DNA of 56,800 nucleotides, taken from assembly GCA_945877315.1 (NCBI GenBank), contig CAMCRP010000015.1:1-56800 (forward strand). The letters run 5' to 3'. This document shows positions 18,076-28,124 of this stretch, piece by piece (position 1 is the stretch's first letter; each line of letters starts with the position of its first letter). The DNA is from an uncultured Ruminococcus sp. (lineage in GTDB: Bacteria; Bacillota; Clostridia; Oscillospirales; Ruminococcaceae). The notes beneath the pieces were generated by a model. It did not search any database and was not told the origin of the DNA. It saw only the letters and a list, made by a program, of their open reading frames with translations. The position numbers and the translations under genes are program-made.

Positions 18076-20346
18076 TTACGGCATTATCTCGTAAACACCG
18101 CCGGGAACGGTGTCGAAAATATAAACATTATCCGTATATTCAAAATTAACAAGCCTTCCGCCGCAGGAAATTGTAAAGGGATTTTTGCTGTAAAGACGGC
18201 AGACACCGCCCTTTGAAGAGTAAATGCGTCCCTTGACAAATTTTCCGCCTTCCCACGCAGCCGACACCTCAAAGCCGCCTCTTGCACGGAGCTTTCTCAC
18301 CGTGCCGCTCTCCCATTCATCGGGGATAGCGGGCAGAATAGCTATCTCTCCGCCGCAGCTCTGAACAAGTGCTTCTGCGATGCCTGCGCCGCCGCCGAAG
18401 TTTCCGTCTATCTGGAAGGGCGGGTGGCTGTCCAGCATATTGGGATTGGTGGAGTGTCCGATAAGAGCGGTAAGGTTCTCGTAGACCTTGTCCTTATCCC
18501 AAAGCCTTGCCCACATATTGATTATCCACGCTCTCGACCAGCCTGTGTGACCGCCGCCGTGCTCCAGACGTCTTTCGATGGTCTTTCTTGCGGCTGCTGC
18601 CAGCTCGGGAGTTTCCCGCATGGTAATAATATCTGCGGGATAGAGCGCAAAAAGCTGTGAAATGTGCCTGTGTCCCGGCTCTACCTCATCGTAGTCCTCA
18701 GCCCATTCCATTATCTGACCGTATTTACCTATCTGCGGCTTTGGAAGTCTTTCACGGATAGACCTTATCTTCTCCGCAAATGCCTTATCCTCGCCGAGAA
18801 TTTCCGAAGCATCGATAATTGCGGTAAACAGCTCGTAAAGTATCTGACTGTCCATAGACGGCCCCTTGCAGATAGTACCCTCCTGACCGTTTGCGGTGCG
18901 GTAGGTGTTTTCGGGAGATACGGAGGGGCTTGTTACCAGACAGCCGTCCTCATTTTCCACAAGGAAGTCCACGAAAAACTCCGCAGCCTCACGCATGGTA
19001 TCATACTTTTCGGCAAGGAAATCCTTATCCTGCGTAAAACGGTAATGCTCCATAATATGCAGACAAAGCCATGCAAGACCCATTGGCCACAGTGTTCCCG
19101 GCAGCCATTTGTCCTGCGGAGCGGTATCGCCCCAGATGTCGGTATTATGATGGCAGACAGCACCTCTGCAGCGGTACATTTCCCGTGCAGTGACTCTGCC
19201 GTGCTCTCTCATTCGCTCGATATGGTCGAAAAGGGGCATATGACATTCGGGCAGACCGCATATCTCTGCGCCCCAGTAGTTCATCTCGGTGTTGATGTTG
19301 ATAGTGTACTTGCAGCCCCAGGCAGGCCACATATCCTTGTTCCAAATGCCCTGGAGATTAAGCGGGAGAGTACCCTCACGGCTGCCTGCGATCATCAGGT
19401 AGCGGGAGAAATTGAAGTACAGCTCCATAAGCTTGTTATCCTTGCCGCCCTCGCCCATTCTCTTGATACGAAGGTCGGTGGGCATTTCGCATGCGCCCTC
19501 GCTGTTGTCGTTCAGGCTGAGTGAGCAGCGTTCAAACAGGGGTCTGTAATCGTCCAGATGACGCTTTAACAGCTTTTCGTAACCCTTTCTGCAAGCCGCC
19601 TTTACCTGACGGACAGCCATGTTCTCATAATCGCCCGTTCTCCATGATGTCTGAATTCCCAGAATAATAAGCGCTTCGTCCGCATTTTCCACCATAAGCC
19701 TGTTTGCGTAGACAGACGCCTTTCCGTTCACCGCCATACAGGACGCAGCAATTGCGTAGGGAATGCCGTTTGATACGGTAAACAGGATAGTATTGGAATC
19801 GTAAGCGCAGTTTTTGTCATAATAATCGTCCATACCGTCCAGACAGGCGGACAGAGAAACTGTCCCGGGAGTGTCCGACTTAACGGAAATTACCATTACC
19901 TCATCGGGCTCAGAAACAAAAATTGTGCGGATAAAGTTAATGCCGTTGGAGGTGTAAGAGGTGGTGGAAACGGCGGTGTTCAGCTCCAACATTCTGCTGT
20001 AATCGGTGCAGTTGTCGCTGACACTCTGATAGATGTGCAGGTCGCCTGCGGGCATATAGTGACGCTGATTTTCGTTGGAACCGCAGAAAGCGTCCAGACA
20101 AAGCTGCTCGGCAAGCTTTAGCTGACCGTTGTTGATATACTCCCTCATTCTGCCCAGATTTGGGTATGCCTTGGGATTATTTCTGCTGCGGAAATTACCC
20201 GACCATATGGAATCCTCATTCAGCTGGATAAGCTCGTCGCCTACCTTACCGAATATCATTCCGCCGATACGACCGTTGCCCACAGGAAGTGCCTCGTCCC
20301 AGTTGGCGGCGGGCTCGGTGTACCAAAGTGTAGTTGAGCTGCTCAT
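18076..20346 (-). CDS. GH95 alpha-L-fucosidase / alpha-L-galactosidase
   Basis: 756 aa, no signal peptide, so intracellular. The start (LWYTEPAANWDEALPVGNGR followed by GGM) and the QLNEDSIWSG motif are the GH95 signature. NINTEMNYW carries the catalytic-site asparagines and QIDGNFGGGAGIAEAL the acidic residue of the family. GH95 enzymes invert alpha-1,2-fucosyl links; some members are alpha-L-galactosidases. It is the last gene of the glycan locus, so it should act on oligosaccharides after import. GGAGG precedes the ATG. Two overlapping hairpins between it and the permease gene upstream may adjust its expression. Confidence 0.9.
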   Translation of the reverse strand: MSSSTTLWYTEPAANWDEALPVGNGRIGGMIFGKVGDELIQLNEDSIWSGNFRSRNNPKAYPNLGRMREYINNGQLKLAEQLCLDAFCGSNENQRHYMPAGDLHIYQSVSDNCTDYSRMLELNTAVSTTSYTSNGINFIRTIFVSEPDEVMVISVKSDTPGTVSLSACLDGMDDYYDKNCAYDSNTILFTVSNGIPYAIAASCMAVNGKASVYANRLMVENADEALIILGIQTSWRTGDYENMAVRQVKAACRKGYEKLLKRHLDDYRPLFERCSLSLNDNSEGACEMPTDLRIKRMGEGGKDNKLMELYFNFSRYLMIAGSREGTLPLNLQGIWNKDMWPAWGCKYTININTEMNYWGAEICGLPECHMPLFDHIERMREHGRVTAREMYRCRGAVCHHNTDIWGDTAPQDKWLPGTLWPMGLAWLCLHIMEHYRFTQDKDFLAEKYDTMREAAEFFVDFLVENEDGCLVTSPSVSPENTYRTANGQEGTICKGPSMDSQILYELFTAIIDASEILGEDKAFAEKIRSIRERLPKPQIGKYGQIMEWAEDYDEVEPGHRHISQLFALYPADIITMRETPELAAAARKTIERRLEHGGGHTGWSRAWIINMWARLWDKDKVYENLTALIGHSTNPNMLDSHPPFQIDGNFGGGAGIAEALVQSCGGEIAILPAIPDEWESGTVRKLRARGGFEVSAAWEGGKFVKGRIYSSKGGVCRLYSKNPFTISCGGRLVNFEYTDNVYIFDTVPGGVYEIMP

Positions 20347-20481
20347 AATAACGACCTCCGATATTTGAAGTTCCGTTGTCTGTCAGCTTACAAAAGATTA
20401 TACGTCAGCAAAGTAAAAACTGCTTTATGCTGAATGTAAAATCTGTGTAAAATCTGCAGACTTAGGTTAAATTTATGTTGA

Positions 20482-20560
20482 TGCCCTGTTTCGCAAATAT
20501 TCGAGATATTCCGAACACTTGCGAAACAGGGCAGCCAACACCAAACGGCATTGACTGCCC
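20482..20560 (-). promoter_or_regulatory. Overlapping alternative hairpins ahead of GH95
   Basis: Hairpin A is a perfect 15-bp stem (20482-20496 with 20519-20533) with a 22-nt loop. Hairpin B pairs GGGCAG (20529-20534) with CTGCCC (20555-20560). They share 20529-20533, so only one can form at a time. No strong U-tract follows A on the minus strand. It may process or attenuate the mRNA between permease and GH95. Confidence 0.5.
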
Positions 20561-20574
20561 CTTTTAATTTACAA

Positions 20575-21660
20575 TTACATACCTGTAAGACCGGAATGTG
20601 CAATACCCTCTGTAAAATACTTCTGTAATACTACATAAAGTATAAGGATAGGTGCAATTGAGATAAGACAGCCTGCTTCAAGCCAAACTATCAGCTCTCT
20701 GGGGCTTACAGAAACGTTACCGTTTCCGAAGATGGTCAATCTGAGCGAATCGTTCAGGTTTTTCAGTGCCAGAGCGATAGTATTGTTATCGGTGAAGAAT
20801 GTGGTACTTACATAGTAGTCATTCCAGTACCAAACGATGGCGAACAGGAAAACTGTCAGGAAAACGGAGGCTGCATTGGGAACCATTATCTGCACGAATG
20901 TGCGCAGAGGCGAGCAGCCGTCCAGATAAGCAGCGTCCTCCAGCTCCTTAGGCAGACCGCGGAAGGACTGTCTGAACAGGAAGATGAACAGACCGGCTCT
21001 GATACCGTTTGCGGTCAGTGCGGGGAGATACATTGTCCAAGGGGAGTTAATGAGATTGATAGGCTCGCCCTTGATAGCCTCGATGATTCCGAAAATATCC
21101 CAGTAACGGAAATACAGGAACTGGGGGATATTGATGATCTGCGCAGGAACTAGGATCATGAGTATAACGATGCCGAACAGTATGCCCTTGCCCTTGAACT
21201 TAAATCTCGCAAAGCCGTAGCCCGTGATCGCACAGGTCACAACGGAGAGCAGCGCACAGCCGATGTTCAGCTTTAGGGTATTTCCCAGAGTGTTCCAGAA
21301 ATCCATTGCCTTGATACAGTCGGTGATGTTTGATAGTATGAAGGTCTTGGGAATCCACATGATAGTGGGGTCGTTCATCTCAGCTCTTGGACGGAACGCC
21401 GTAGATACCATGAAGACAAGGGGATAAAGGATAATGAAGCAAAGTGAGAAAACAAGTATCGCTCTTACAACAGGCCAAACGCCTTCAAGCACACGCTTTC
21501 TCTTGAGATATGCCTGCTCCTCCGGGGTGAGGTTTTCAAGACGCTTCTTGAAACGCTCGTTGCGTTCCTTTCTTGTCATCTTGGGTTCTTTGATTTTCGG
21601 CTCTTTTTTGAATTTGCCGAGGACGGCAGAAACGCCGGAATTATTAACTAAATCAGCCAT
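20575..21660 (-). CDS. ABC sugar permease, MalG type
   Basis: 361 aa CUT1-family inner-membrane permease with six predicted helices and an unusually long charged N-terminal tail (about 65 residues). The EAA loop that contacts the ATPase reads EDAAYLDGCSPLRTFVQIMVP. It ends in the family's typical C-terminal FTEGIAHSGLTGM. It pairs with the MalF-type permease 15 bp upstream. GGAGG precedes the ATG. With the pair at 27129-29093, this locus holds two permease heterodimers. Confidence 0.9.
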   Translation of the reverse strand: MADLVNNSGVSAVLGKFKKEPKIKEPKMTRKERNERFKKRLENLTPEEQAYLKRKRVLEGVWPVVRAILVFSLCFIILYPLVFMVSTAFRPRAEMNDPTIMWIPKTFILSNITDCIKAMDFWNTLGNTLKLNIGCALLSVVTCAITGYGFARFKFKGKGILFGIVILMILVPAQIINIPQFLYFRYWDIFGIIEAIKGEPINLINSPWTMYLPALTANGIRAGLFIFLFRQSFRGLPKELEDAAYLDGCSPLRTFVQIMVPNAASVFLTVFLFAIVWYWNDYYVSTTFFTDNNTIALALKNLNDSLRLTIFGNGNVSVSPRELIVWLEAGCLISIAPILILYVVLQKYFTEGIAHSGLTGM

Positions 21661-21675
21661 TTAAGTTCTGCCTCC

Positions 21676-22578
21676 TTATTCAACTTCGTAGTAGATCCAG
21701 TTGCGGATAATGAGGAAGATGATTCCCAGCGCAACCAGAACGATAGCGAAATATGCCCAAGCCATAGCTGACATCAGACCGAAATCCCACTGTGTCTGCT
21801 TTGCAACGATAAGTGTCATAACCTTGTTGGTGGGGTCGATGAAGGTATCGATGATGGTGTAGATAAGGCAGGCAAGGATCATGGGAGATACGCAGGGAAG
21901 AGTGATCTTCCAGAAGAATTCCCACGCCGTTGCGCCTTCCATCATAGCCGCTTCCTTAGCGGAGGTGGATACATTCTGCAAAGCGGAGAGGAAGATAAGG
22001 ATCTGGATACCGCAGTTCCATACCAGGTTCAGAATGTCTGCGGTAAGGGTGGTGAGTATCTCGGTAAACTTGTCGTTAAAGCCGTAGATACCGACGAATT
22101 CCAGAAGCTGGTCAACCATGTCTGTTTCAAACATTGTGGAGAACTGAGCAGCCTCGTTGCTTCCGTTTGTGGACATATCGCCCGTGATGATAGCGTAAAC
22201 AGGACCTGTTGCGATGATTACGGGGAGGAAGAATACCGCTCTTGCGAAGGTACGTCCTCTGAAATTCTGATTGATAACGATAGCCACGAACAGGGAGAAT
22301 ATGAGAATAACAGGGGTTTTAAGTGCCGTATTCTGGAGCATTTCCACCAGATACTGACGGTAGTTGGGGTCTGTGCCGAAGGCGTACTGATACTTTGCCC
22401 AGCCCACGAAGGTCTGTGCAAGGTTTCCTTCCTCGACCTTTACCTCGTTAAAGGAGAAAACTATTGACTGGATAACGGGCGAGATGAAGAACACCAGCGT
22501 ACCGATAAACCAGAGGGCGATAAAGCCGTAGCCGTAAAGTCCCTTTTTCTTTTCGTAAGACATATGTATCTTTTTCAT
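21676..22578 (-). CDS. ABC sugar permease, MalF type
   Basis: 300 aa, six-helix CUT1 permease with the EAA loop EAAMMEGATAWEFFWKITLP. Its start overlaps the end of the DUF5696 gene by four bases (ATGA), so the two are translationally coupled. It forms a putative heterodimer with the MalG-type protein encoded next. Periplasm-side loops between TM2 and TM3 are somewhat long (about residues 125-175). Confidence 0.9.
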   Translation of the reverse strand: MKKIHMSYEKKKGLYGYGFIALWFIGTLVFFISPVIQSIVFSFNEVKVEEGNLAQTFVGWAKYQYAFGTDPNYRQYLVEMLQNTALKTPVILIFSLFVAIVINQNFRGRTFARAVFFLPVIIATGPVYAIITGDMSTNGSNEAAQFSTMFETDMVDQLLEFVGIYGFNDKFTEILTTLTADILNLVWNCGIQILIFLSALQNVSTSAKEAAMMEGATAWEFFWKITLPCVSPMILACLIYTIIDTFIDPTNKVMTLIVAKQTQWDFGLMSAMAWAYFAIVLVALGIIFLIIRNWIYYEVE

Positions 22579-24875
22579 TCTGCGGCATCCCCCTTTCCGA
22601 TGTAGTCAGCAAGCTTGTAGGTCTTGCCGTTTGCCTTGACAGTGCGCTTGTTCAGGTCGGTAACGATCTCGGTGCCGTCCTCGTAAACGGTAGTGATAAC
22701 GCCGTCCTCCTCGGAGTAAGCGGTGATCTTCTTGTCCTTAACGCCGCCCAGAACCTCCTCGTAGAGCTTTGCACTGCCCGAAGCGGTGTCTGTCCAATAA
22801 GCGTAGTGAGCGTAGAACAGTCCGTCATATCTTGTGTCCTTCAGCTCGCTTGCGTCCTCGAAGATCATATCAAATCCGGGAGCGGTACCCGAAGCTATCG
22901 CCCGAAGAATAAGCTTCTCGGGCTCGGGGTCGCCGTTTACGGGAGTTGTCGAAACGGGAGCCAGCCCCTGCATAACTATCTGATAGAAGGGAATGTCGTA
23001 GTTGAACATATCAAACTTGCTTGAGCAAAGGGGAACATTTGTGATATGGTCTGCATACGGGATAGCGTAAGCATTTGCACCCTCTGCCAGAACGGAACCA
23101 ACGGTATCCTTAACAGTCTGATAGCAGTCCTGCAGCTTCATAATGGTTTCATCTCTTGAAGATGTCTTTCTGCTGTAATCGCCGTAAAGCATTGTGGTAC
23201 CGCCGCCGAGAGCCATACCGTCCAGACCTGCCTTGCTCCAGCTCTTAGCAGCCTTGGAGTATGCTTCTTTATAAGAGTTAGGCGAAAGGAGGGACAGGGG
23301 GTCATAGAACTTAGACTGAATTCCGTGAGCCAGATCGTAAACGTAAAGTCTTGCGAAGGCGTTGGAAACTCTTACTGCGGTATCGGTGAAGGTGTGATAA
23401 CCGCCGCCCGACACAAATGTGGTAATATCCGTTTCGGGATAGATCATAATGTCATTTCCCTCGGCATATTTAAGCAGAGCCTTGAACTTGCTCTTGCCGC
23501 CCAGAGTTCCCGAAGGAGATGCGCTGTCTGCGATCTTGCCTGTGATGCCGTCGTTTGTCCAGTCGCTGTAATTTACGACGATCTTTCCGGGTTCACCTGC
23601 TTTGAGTATCTCAAGTATCTTCTGAGCGGACTCATAGCCTGTTATCTCGGTCTTCATCTCAACGGGGAAGCCCACAACGGACTGCTTTTTAAGAGTTCCG
23701 CCGTAGAAATCAACGTAAAGTGAAGCGTCGTCGGTTTTCTGCTCAACGCCCTTTTCGGTCACGAGATAATCTCTGTAAGCGTCTGCAATGTCAACATAAT
23801 CAATGTCGTCGCCTGCAATGGGGTAATATCTTACCTCCACCTCGGGAACGTGGATTCCTCTCTTTTCGAAAACCTTCAGAGGATTAGCCTCGCCGCCCAT
23901 AAGGTATTCATCGGCGGTCCTCAGCTCGAAGGAGAAGTAGCAGGCGTTATAGTCGGTGGAATTCTGACGGGATGTGTAGGAGTTAATGGTTGCACAGCCG
24001 TCGCCCTTGTCGGCAACTACCAGCATACCGTTTCCGTCCTTGACAATACCGTACATAGGAAGGTAAACCTGACGTGTAACCGTAGGCTTTGTAGTAGGAA
24101 CGGCGGTAAGATTTCTGCCGTAGACCTTGCCCGCATATGCGGAATAGCCTGTTCTGCCGTTGTTGAACTCAACTACTGCGCCGCTGCCGTCGGGGATAAC
24201 GAAATAGCCTTCCTCGTCCATCTCGCCTGCGCCGAAGGTTGACATAAAGGTCAGACCTGTGGTCAGCTTTCCGTTTGAGGCGGAGGGCTTTGTTTCGACT
24301 ATCTCGGAGGTGTTGACGTGAAGCTTCATATGGTCGTCCTCAAGAGTTATCTCCACGGGGATAGTGATACCGGGGTCAGTCTTATTGCCATTTGCGTCCT
24401 TTTCGGAGGCAAAGGTGTATGTAAGACGCATACCGTTTTCTATCTTCTCGCAGTCCCTTTCGGACTTGTTATTGCTGGCAAGCTTTGCGGTACGTCTTTT
24501 TTCGGGGTCGCCGTAGGTAAGCGTCAGACCCGAAAGAAGCTCCTGAACCTGTGCGCCCTTAGCGTTTGAAGCCTTGGCATTTACGGGTGTTGACCACCAG
24601 ATATAGCCGTTAGCCTTATTTTCCAGAGCGATAAGATCCTCTTTTTTATAGTACCAAAGAATGAGCTTGTCATTCTCAGCCATTTTATCCATTTTATCGA
24701 GAACTTCCTCGACAGTACGGGTCTTTTTATTCTTGGAGCCGCTGTCCTCAGAGGATTCCTCTGCTGCGGTTTCCTCTGCCGCTGCCGAATCGTCGGAATA
24801 TACCGAAACGGTCATACCGCCTATGGTAGCTGCTGCCGCCAGAACTGCGAGGAGCTTTCTCATTTTTATCTGCAT
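22575..24875 (-). CDS. Secreted DUF5696 protein
   Basis: 766 aa. An N-terminal signal peptide (KLLAVLAAAATIGGMTVSV) is followed by an acidic Ser/Glu-rich linker with no lipobox cysteine, and then a long extracellular region. The central part (FVIPDGSGAVVEFNNG, YLPMYGIVKDGNGMLVVAD) fits DUF5696, a glycoside-hydrolase-like barrel family usually found beside CUT1 transporters. No catalytic residues can be assigned confidently. It probably binds or trims the glycan before uptake. A second in-frame ATG at 24863 is possible. It lies 30 bp after the YIP1 gene. Confidence 0.8.
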   Translation of the reverse strand: MQIKMRKLLAVLAAAATIGGMTVSVYSDDSAAAEETAAEESSEDSGSKNKKTRTVEEVLDKMDKMAENDKLILWYYKKEDLIALENKANGYIWWSTPVNAKASNAKGAQVQELLSGLTLTYGDPEKRRTAKLASNNKSERDCEKIENGMRLTYTFASEKDANGNKTDPGITIPVEITLEDDHMKLHVNTSEIVETKPSASNGKLTTGLTFMSTFGAGEMDEEGYFVIPDGSGAVVEFNNGRTGYSAYAGKVYGRNLTAVPTTKPTVTRQVYLPMYGIVKDGNGMLVVADKGDGCATINSYTSRQNSTDYNACYFSFELRTADEYLMGGEANPLKVFEKRGIHVPEVEVRYYPIAGDDIDYVDIADAYRDYLVTEKGVEQKTDDASLYVDFYGGTLKKQSVVGFPVEMKTEITGYESAQKILEILKAGEPGKIVVNYSDWTNDGITGKIADSASPSGTLGGKSKFKALLKYAEGNDIMIYPETDITTFVSGGGYHTFTDTAVRVSNAFARLYVYDLAHGIQSKFYDPLSLLSPNSYKEAYSKAAKSWSKAGLDGMALGGGTTMLYGDYSRKTSSRDETIMKLQDCYQTVKDTVGSVLAEGANAYAIPYADHITNVPLCSSKFDMFNYDIPFYQIVMQGLAPVSTTPVNGDPEPEKLILRAIASGTAPGFDMIFEDASELKDTRYDGLFYAHYAYWTDTASGSAKLYEEVLGGVKDKKITAYSEEDGVITTVYEDGTEIVTDLNKRTVKANGKTYKLADYIGKGDAAE

Positions 24876-24905
24876 TATTCTTGTTCACCACTTTTCTAAA
24901 CTAAA

Positions 24906-25535
24906 TCAAACTCTTATTCTGTACGAAAGCTCTGTGTAAACAGACATTACGAAAATTGCGATCTGCTGGAAGAGTGTCAGCACCAGAACCAGAAGGAAGA
25001 GGATAGCGATCATTGCAACTATTGTCAGAAGCATAAGTGCCAGCGTCTTTCCAAAGGTAAACTGATGAACTGCCTTCTGACCGGAGATCAGCAGGATAAC
25101 CGTCCAACATTCGGTGATTATACTTATTGTCTGAATGAAAATGTACTCGTCCTGAATAAGGAAATGTGACAGGAAGGTACATAACAGCGAACCTGCAATG
25201 TAAGGAACAAGAGCGTAGGCGGTGTTGATGAAGATATTTTTCATCGTTCCCTCGCCGTCAAAGAGCGTACACATGGACCAGTTTGCCACTACCCACGTTA
25301 AGAAGATAATGATACTCTGGAAGATGTACGGAACAAGGTTGAATATCTTGTCGTAGCTGCTGTAATACTGAAAGCCGTACATTCTGTTATAAGCAAGAAC
25401 GGAGAAGAACAGCAGGAAAACGATAAACCATGAAATTTTCATGGAGCCGCCTTTTTTCCAGCGGAGGTCCTCAAAGCCTTCAAAGGGGTGGGTAACAACG
25501 TGCTTCACCCACTGACCTTTAGTAAGATCCATCAT
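24906..25535 (-). CDS. YIP1-family membrane protein
   Basis: 209 aa with five predicted membrane helices, starting at about residue 35. The N-terminal PFEGFEDLRWKKGGSMK and the later VVANWSMCTLFDGEGTMKNIF are typical of YIP1-family proteins found in Firmicute glycan loci. Their role is not established; a scaffold for the transporter is the usual guess. The ATG overlaps the TGA of the NHL gene (ATGATG context), so translation is coupled. Confidence 0.82.
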   Translation of the reverse strand: MMDLTKGQWVKHVVTHPFEGFEDLRWKKGGSMKISWFIVFLLFFSVLAYNRMYGFQYYSSYDKIFNLVPYIFQSIIIFLTWVVANWSMCTLFDGEGTMKNIFINTAYALVPYIAGSLLCTFLSHFLIQDEYIFIQTISIITECWTVILLISGQKAVHQFTFGKTLALMLLTIVAMIAILFLLVLVLTLFQQIAIFVMSVYTELSYRIRV

Positions 25536-27079
25536 TTCAGCCGCACTTCCTCTCTCTTCATATTTTCAAACATACGCTTGAAGTCCAGCTTGCCCTTTTT
25601 CTTTCTGTCGTTGAGGATAAGCAGCAGGATAACCACAATGATTATGACAGTCATAATGGTGTCGAAATTCTCACGGAGGTAATCTCCTCTGTATCCCTCA
25701 TAAGCTCGGTCGTATCTGTCACGGGCAATAGCGGTCTTATAGTATTTCATAGCACCCTCGTAATCGCCGCTGTTATAAAGGGCGTTACCGATACCTATGT
25801 AAGCACGGCGGTAGTTTCCGTCGTATTTCAGAACTTCCTTCCAGGGCTCCAGAGCTTCCTCGTACATACCCTTGTTGTAGTAGTTGGTAGCTTTGGTAAC
25901 AATATCGCCGAAGTCTGTTCTTGTAAATACTGTAACGTTGGATTTTCTGGAATCCAGCACGTATATCTTATCCTCATAGGATTCGATAGCAACGGGAGCC
26001 TTAAAGCTTCCCAGCTGCTCGCCTGTGCTGCCGAAGATGAACATCAGGTTACATTCCTTGTCATACTGGAAGATACGTCCCTGATTATAGTCAAGGCAGT
26101 TAAGCTCGCCGTTCTCGCCGATATCAATGTCAACGAGAGAGGTTTCCTTGGTGTAAATGGAGTAGTAAGCGGGAGGATAATCACCGAACTTAACGTTGTT
26201 TACGTTAGCGTTATTGAAGATGTTATATCCTCTGGGGTTCAGCTTCTTTACGATATCCGTATCGGTATCGGTGGACTCGGTAACGGTGTAGATGAAGCCG
26301 TCCTCGTCAATGTCGAAGTTGGAGAAGCCGATAGGAGTAGTCTTAATGGTGTTAGCCTTCTGAGCGTCGGTGGAGATAAGGTTCCAGAAGTATCTGGAAA
26401 GAACCTCTGCGGTAGCTTCAACACGGTTTGCGCCGTAGAAGCCGAGGAAATCTCCCGTCTTGTTGAACATAACAGCACCCTTGTTTACGCTCTTTACAAC
26501 AACATAGACATTTCCCGCCTTGTCCGCAACCACCTTGCCGGGGTTGTAGGTAAGGTCTGCGGGATAAAGCTCGGAATTTGGCTTTTCGTAAAGGCTGAAA
26601 ACATTTCCGTCCTGATCGCAGTGGATAACACGGGAGTTCTCGGTATCGGCAATGTAAATAGTATTGTCATACTCACTTACGAAAACGCCGCTTGGATTTT
26701 TCAGTGTAAGAGTCTGACCGTTATAGTTAAACTCTGTCATAATTTTCTGTACCTTGAAATCAAGGTCTGTAACTATCAGTCTGGAGGGAAATTTCTCCTT
26801 AACGCCGTTAATTTCCACCTCTCCTGCCTTATCGGTGATATACATCAGGTTATCGGCAGCGAGGAACATATCGGTAGGTTCAACGAGCTTTTCGCAGCCC
26901 ATCTGACGGCCGTCGACGTTATATGCAGCCACATATCCGACCTGGGAGGGAACAGCGTCCTTCCATCTGTCGTAGCTGTAAGGGTCATAAGCTTCCAGAG
27001 CTGAAACGGAAGCAGTCATTGCGGTGACTGCAAGCATCGCTGCGGAAAATGCGGCAATACTCTTTTTCCAATTTATCAC
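25532..27079 (-). CDS. Membrane-anchored NHL-propeller / TPR protein
   Basis: 515 aa, GTG start at 27079 after AAAGGGTGA. There is a signal peptide (about residues 8-28), then a long NHL-type beta-propeller region with repeated DxDGxxY and FVSEYDNTIYIADTENSRVI segments. About two TPR units follow (NYYNKGMYEEALEPWKEVLK and ALYNSGDYEGAMKYYKTAIA). A single C-terminal TM helix and a Lys/Arg-rich tail end the protein. So an extracellular propeller is fixed to the membrane. It probably helps gather or hold the glycan at the transporter; this is inferred from context. Confidence 0.82.
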   Translation of the reverse strand: MINWKKSIAAFSAAMLAVTAMTASVSALEAYDPYSYDRWKDAVPSQVGYVAAYNVDGRQMGCEKLVEPTDMFLAADNLMYITDKAGEVEINGVKEKFPSRLIVTDLDFKVQKIMTEFNYNGQTLTLKNPSGVFVSEYDNTIYIADTENSRVIHCDQDGNVFSLYEKPNSELYPADLTYNPGKVVADKAGNVYVVVKSVNKGAVMFNKTGDFLGFYGANRVEATAEVLSRYFWNLISTDAQKANTIKTTPIGFSNFDIDEDGFIYTVTESTDTDTDIVKKLNPRGYNIFNNANVNNVKFGDYPPAYYSIYTKETSLVDIDIGENGELNCLDYNQGRIFQYDKECNLMFIFGSTGEQLGSFKAPVAIESYEDKIYVLDSRKSNVTVFTRTDFGDIVTKATNYYNKGMYEEALEPWKEVLKYDGNYRRAYIGIGNALYNSGDYEGAMKYYKTAIARDRYDRAYEGYRGDYLRENFDTIMTVIIIVVILLLILNDRKKKGKLDFKRMFENMKREEVRLK

Positions 27080-27128
27080 AAATCATCACCCTTTTCTATT
27101 AGTTGAATGCGTGTACGCATTGCTCATT

Positions 27129-28106
27129 TTAATCCTTAATACCGGAATGAGCCATTGTTTCCATTACGTTTCTCTGCGCAAGAATGAATATTACCAGCGG
27201 AGGCAGCATAAGGACAACTGCCGATGCGGCGATAGCACCCTGTCTTGCAAGACCTGCTGCAGCGATCTGCTGAACAACGGTAGGCATGGTTTTGAGAGCC
27301 TCGTTGTAGATGAAAAGACCGCCTGTTGCATTCCACGCAGCCTGGAACTGGAAGATGATGATCGTCATCAGAGCAGGCTTGGAGTTCGGCATTACGATAC
27401 CCCAGCAGATGCGGATAAGACCTGCGCCGTCGATCTTTGCGGCTTCGATCATAGCATCGGGGAGCTGTGACATACTCTGACGCATAAGGTAAAGGTCCAT
27501 AGGCGTTGCGATGATGGGCAGGATAAGTGCCCAGTAGGTGTTGATCATACCGAGCTTAGCCATTACCATGTACTGCATGATGTACAGAACGGTACTGGTA
27601 AAGAGCATTGCCACAACGATCATTTCGTTCAGGAACTTGTAGCCGGGAAATTTGCACTTTGAAAGCACGAAAGCGGCTGTACAAGCGAACAGGATATGGA
27701 AAACCGTTGCGGTGACGGTAACGAACACGCTGTTGAATACGTTTCTTGAGAAAGGTACCCAGGAATTGTTTGCGACCTTGAAGAGGTCTGAGAAGTTCTC
27801 CAGAGTAGGCTCCATAGCGTAAAGCTTAGGAGGCATAATGAAGATCTCCTGCACGGGCTTAATGGAGTTTACGATAGCCAGATAGATGGGAAATACCATA
27901 AACAGTCCCAGGATAGTCAGCACGGTAAATATGCCGATGTCGTTCTTCCACGACTTGCCGACACGCTTGTTGGTACCCTTCGACTTTTCCATTTTGGCGT
28001 GCTCTTTTTCACGGCGTTTGCGGAGGGCTTCGAGTGCTGCGGCATTCTCAGCCTCCTGAAGTGCCGCCAGCTCTGACGGCTTCAGATTTTTCTTACTTTT
28101 TAACAT
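27129..28106 (-). CDS. ABC sugar permease, MalG type (second pair)
   Basis: 325 aa from the ATG at 28106, nine bases after GGGGGTGA; a GTG at 28115 is too close to that site. It has a charged N-terminal tail of about 55 residues, six TM helices and the EAA loop IEAAKIDGAGLIRICWGIVMP. It ends with the typical METMAHSGIKD. It is the partner of the permease starting at 29093. The two CUT1 pairs in this locus are clearly different in sequence, so they are not a recent duplication. Confidence 0.9.
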   Translation of the reverse strand: MLKSKKNLKPSELAALQEAENAAALEALRKRREKEHAKMEKSKGTNKRVGKSWKNDIGIFTVLTILGLFMVFPIYLAIVNSIKPVQEIFIMPPKLYAMEPTLENFSDLFKVANNSWVPFSRNVFNSVFVTVTATVFHILFACTAAFVLSKCKFPGYKFLNEMIVVAMLFTSTVLYIMQYMVMAKLGMINTYWALILPIIATPMDLYLMRQSMSQLPDAMIEAAKIDGAGLIRICWGIVMPNSKPALMTIIIFQFQAAWNATGGLFIYNEALKTMPTVVQQIAAAGLARQGAIAASAVVLMLPPLVIFILAQRNVMETMAHSGIKD

Positions 28107-28124
28107 TTTCAACACTCACCCCCG

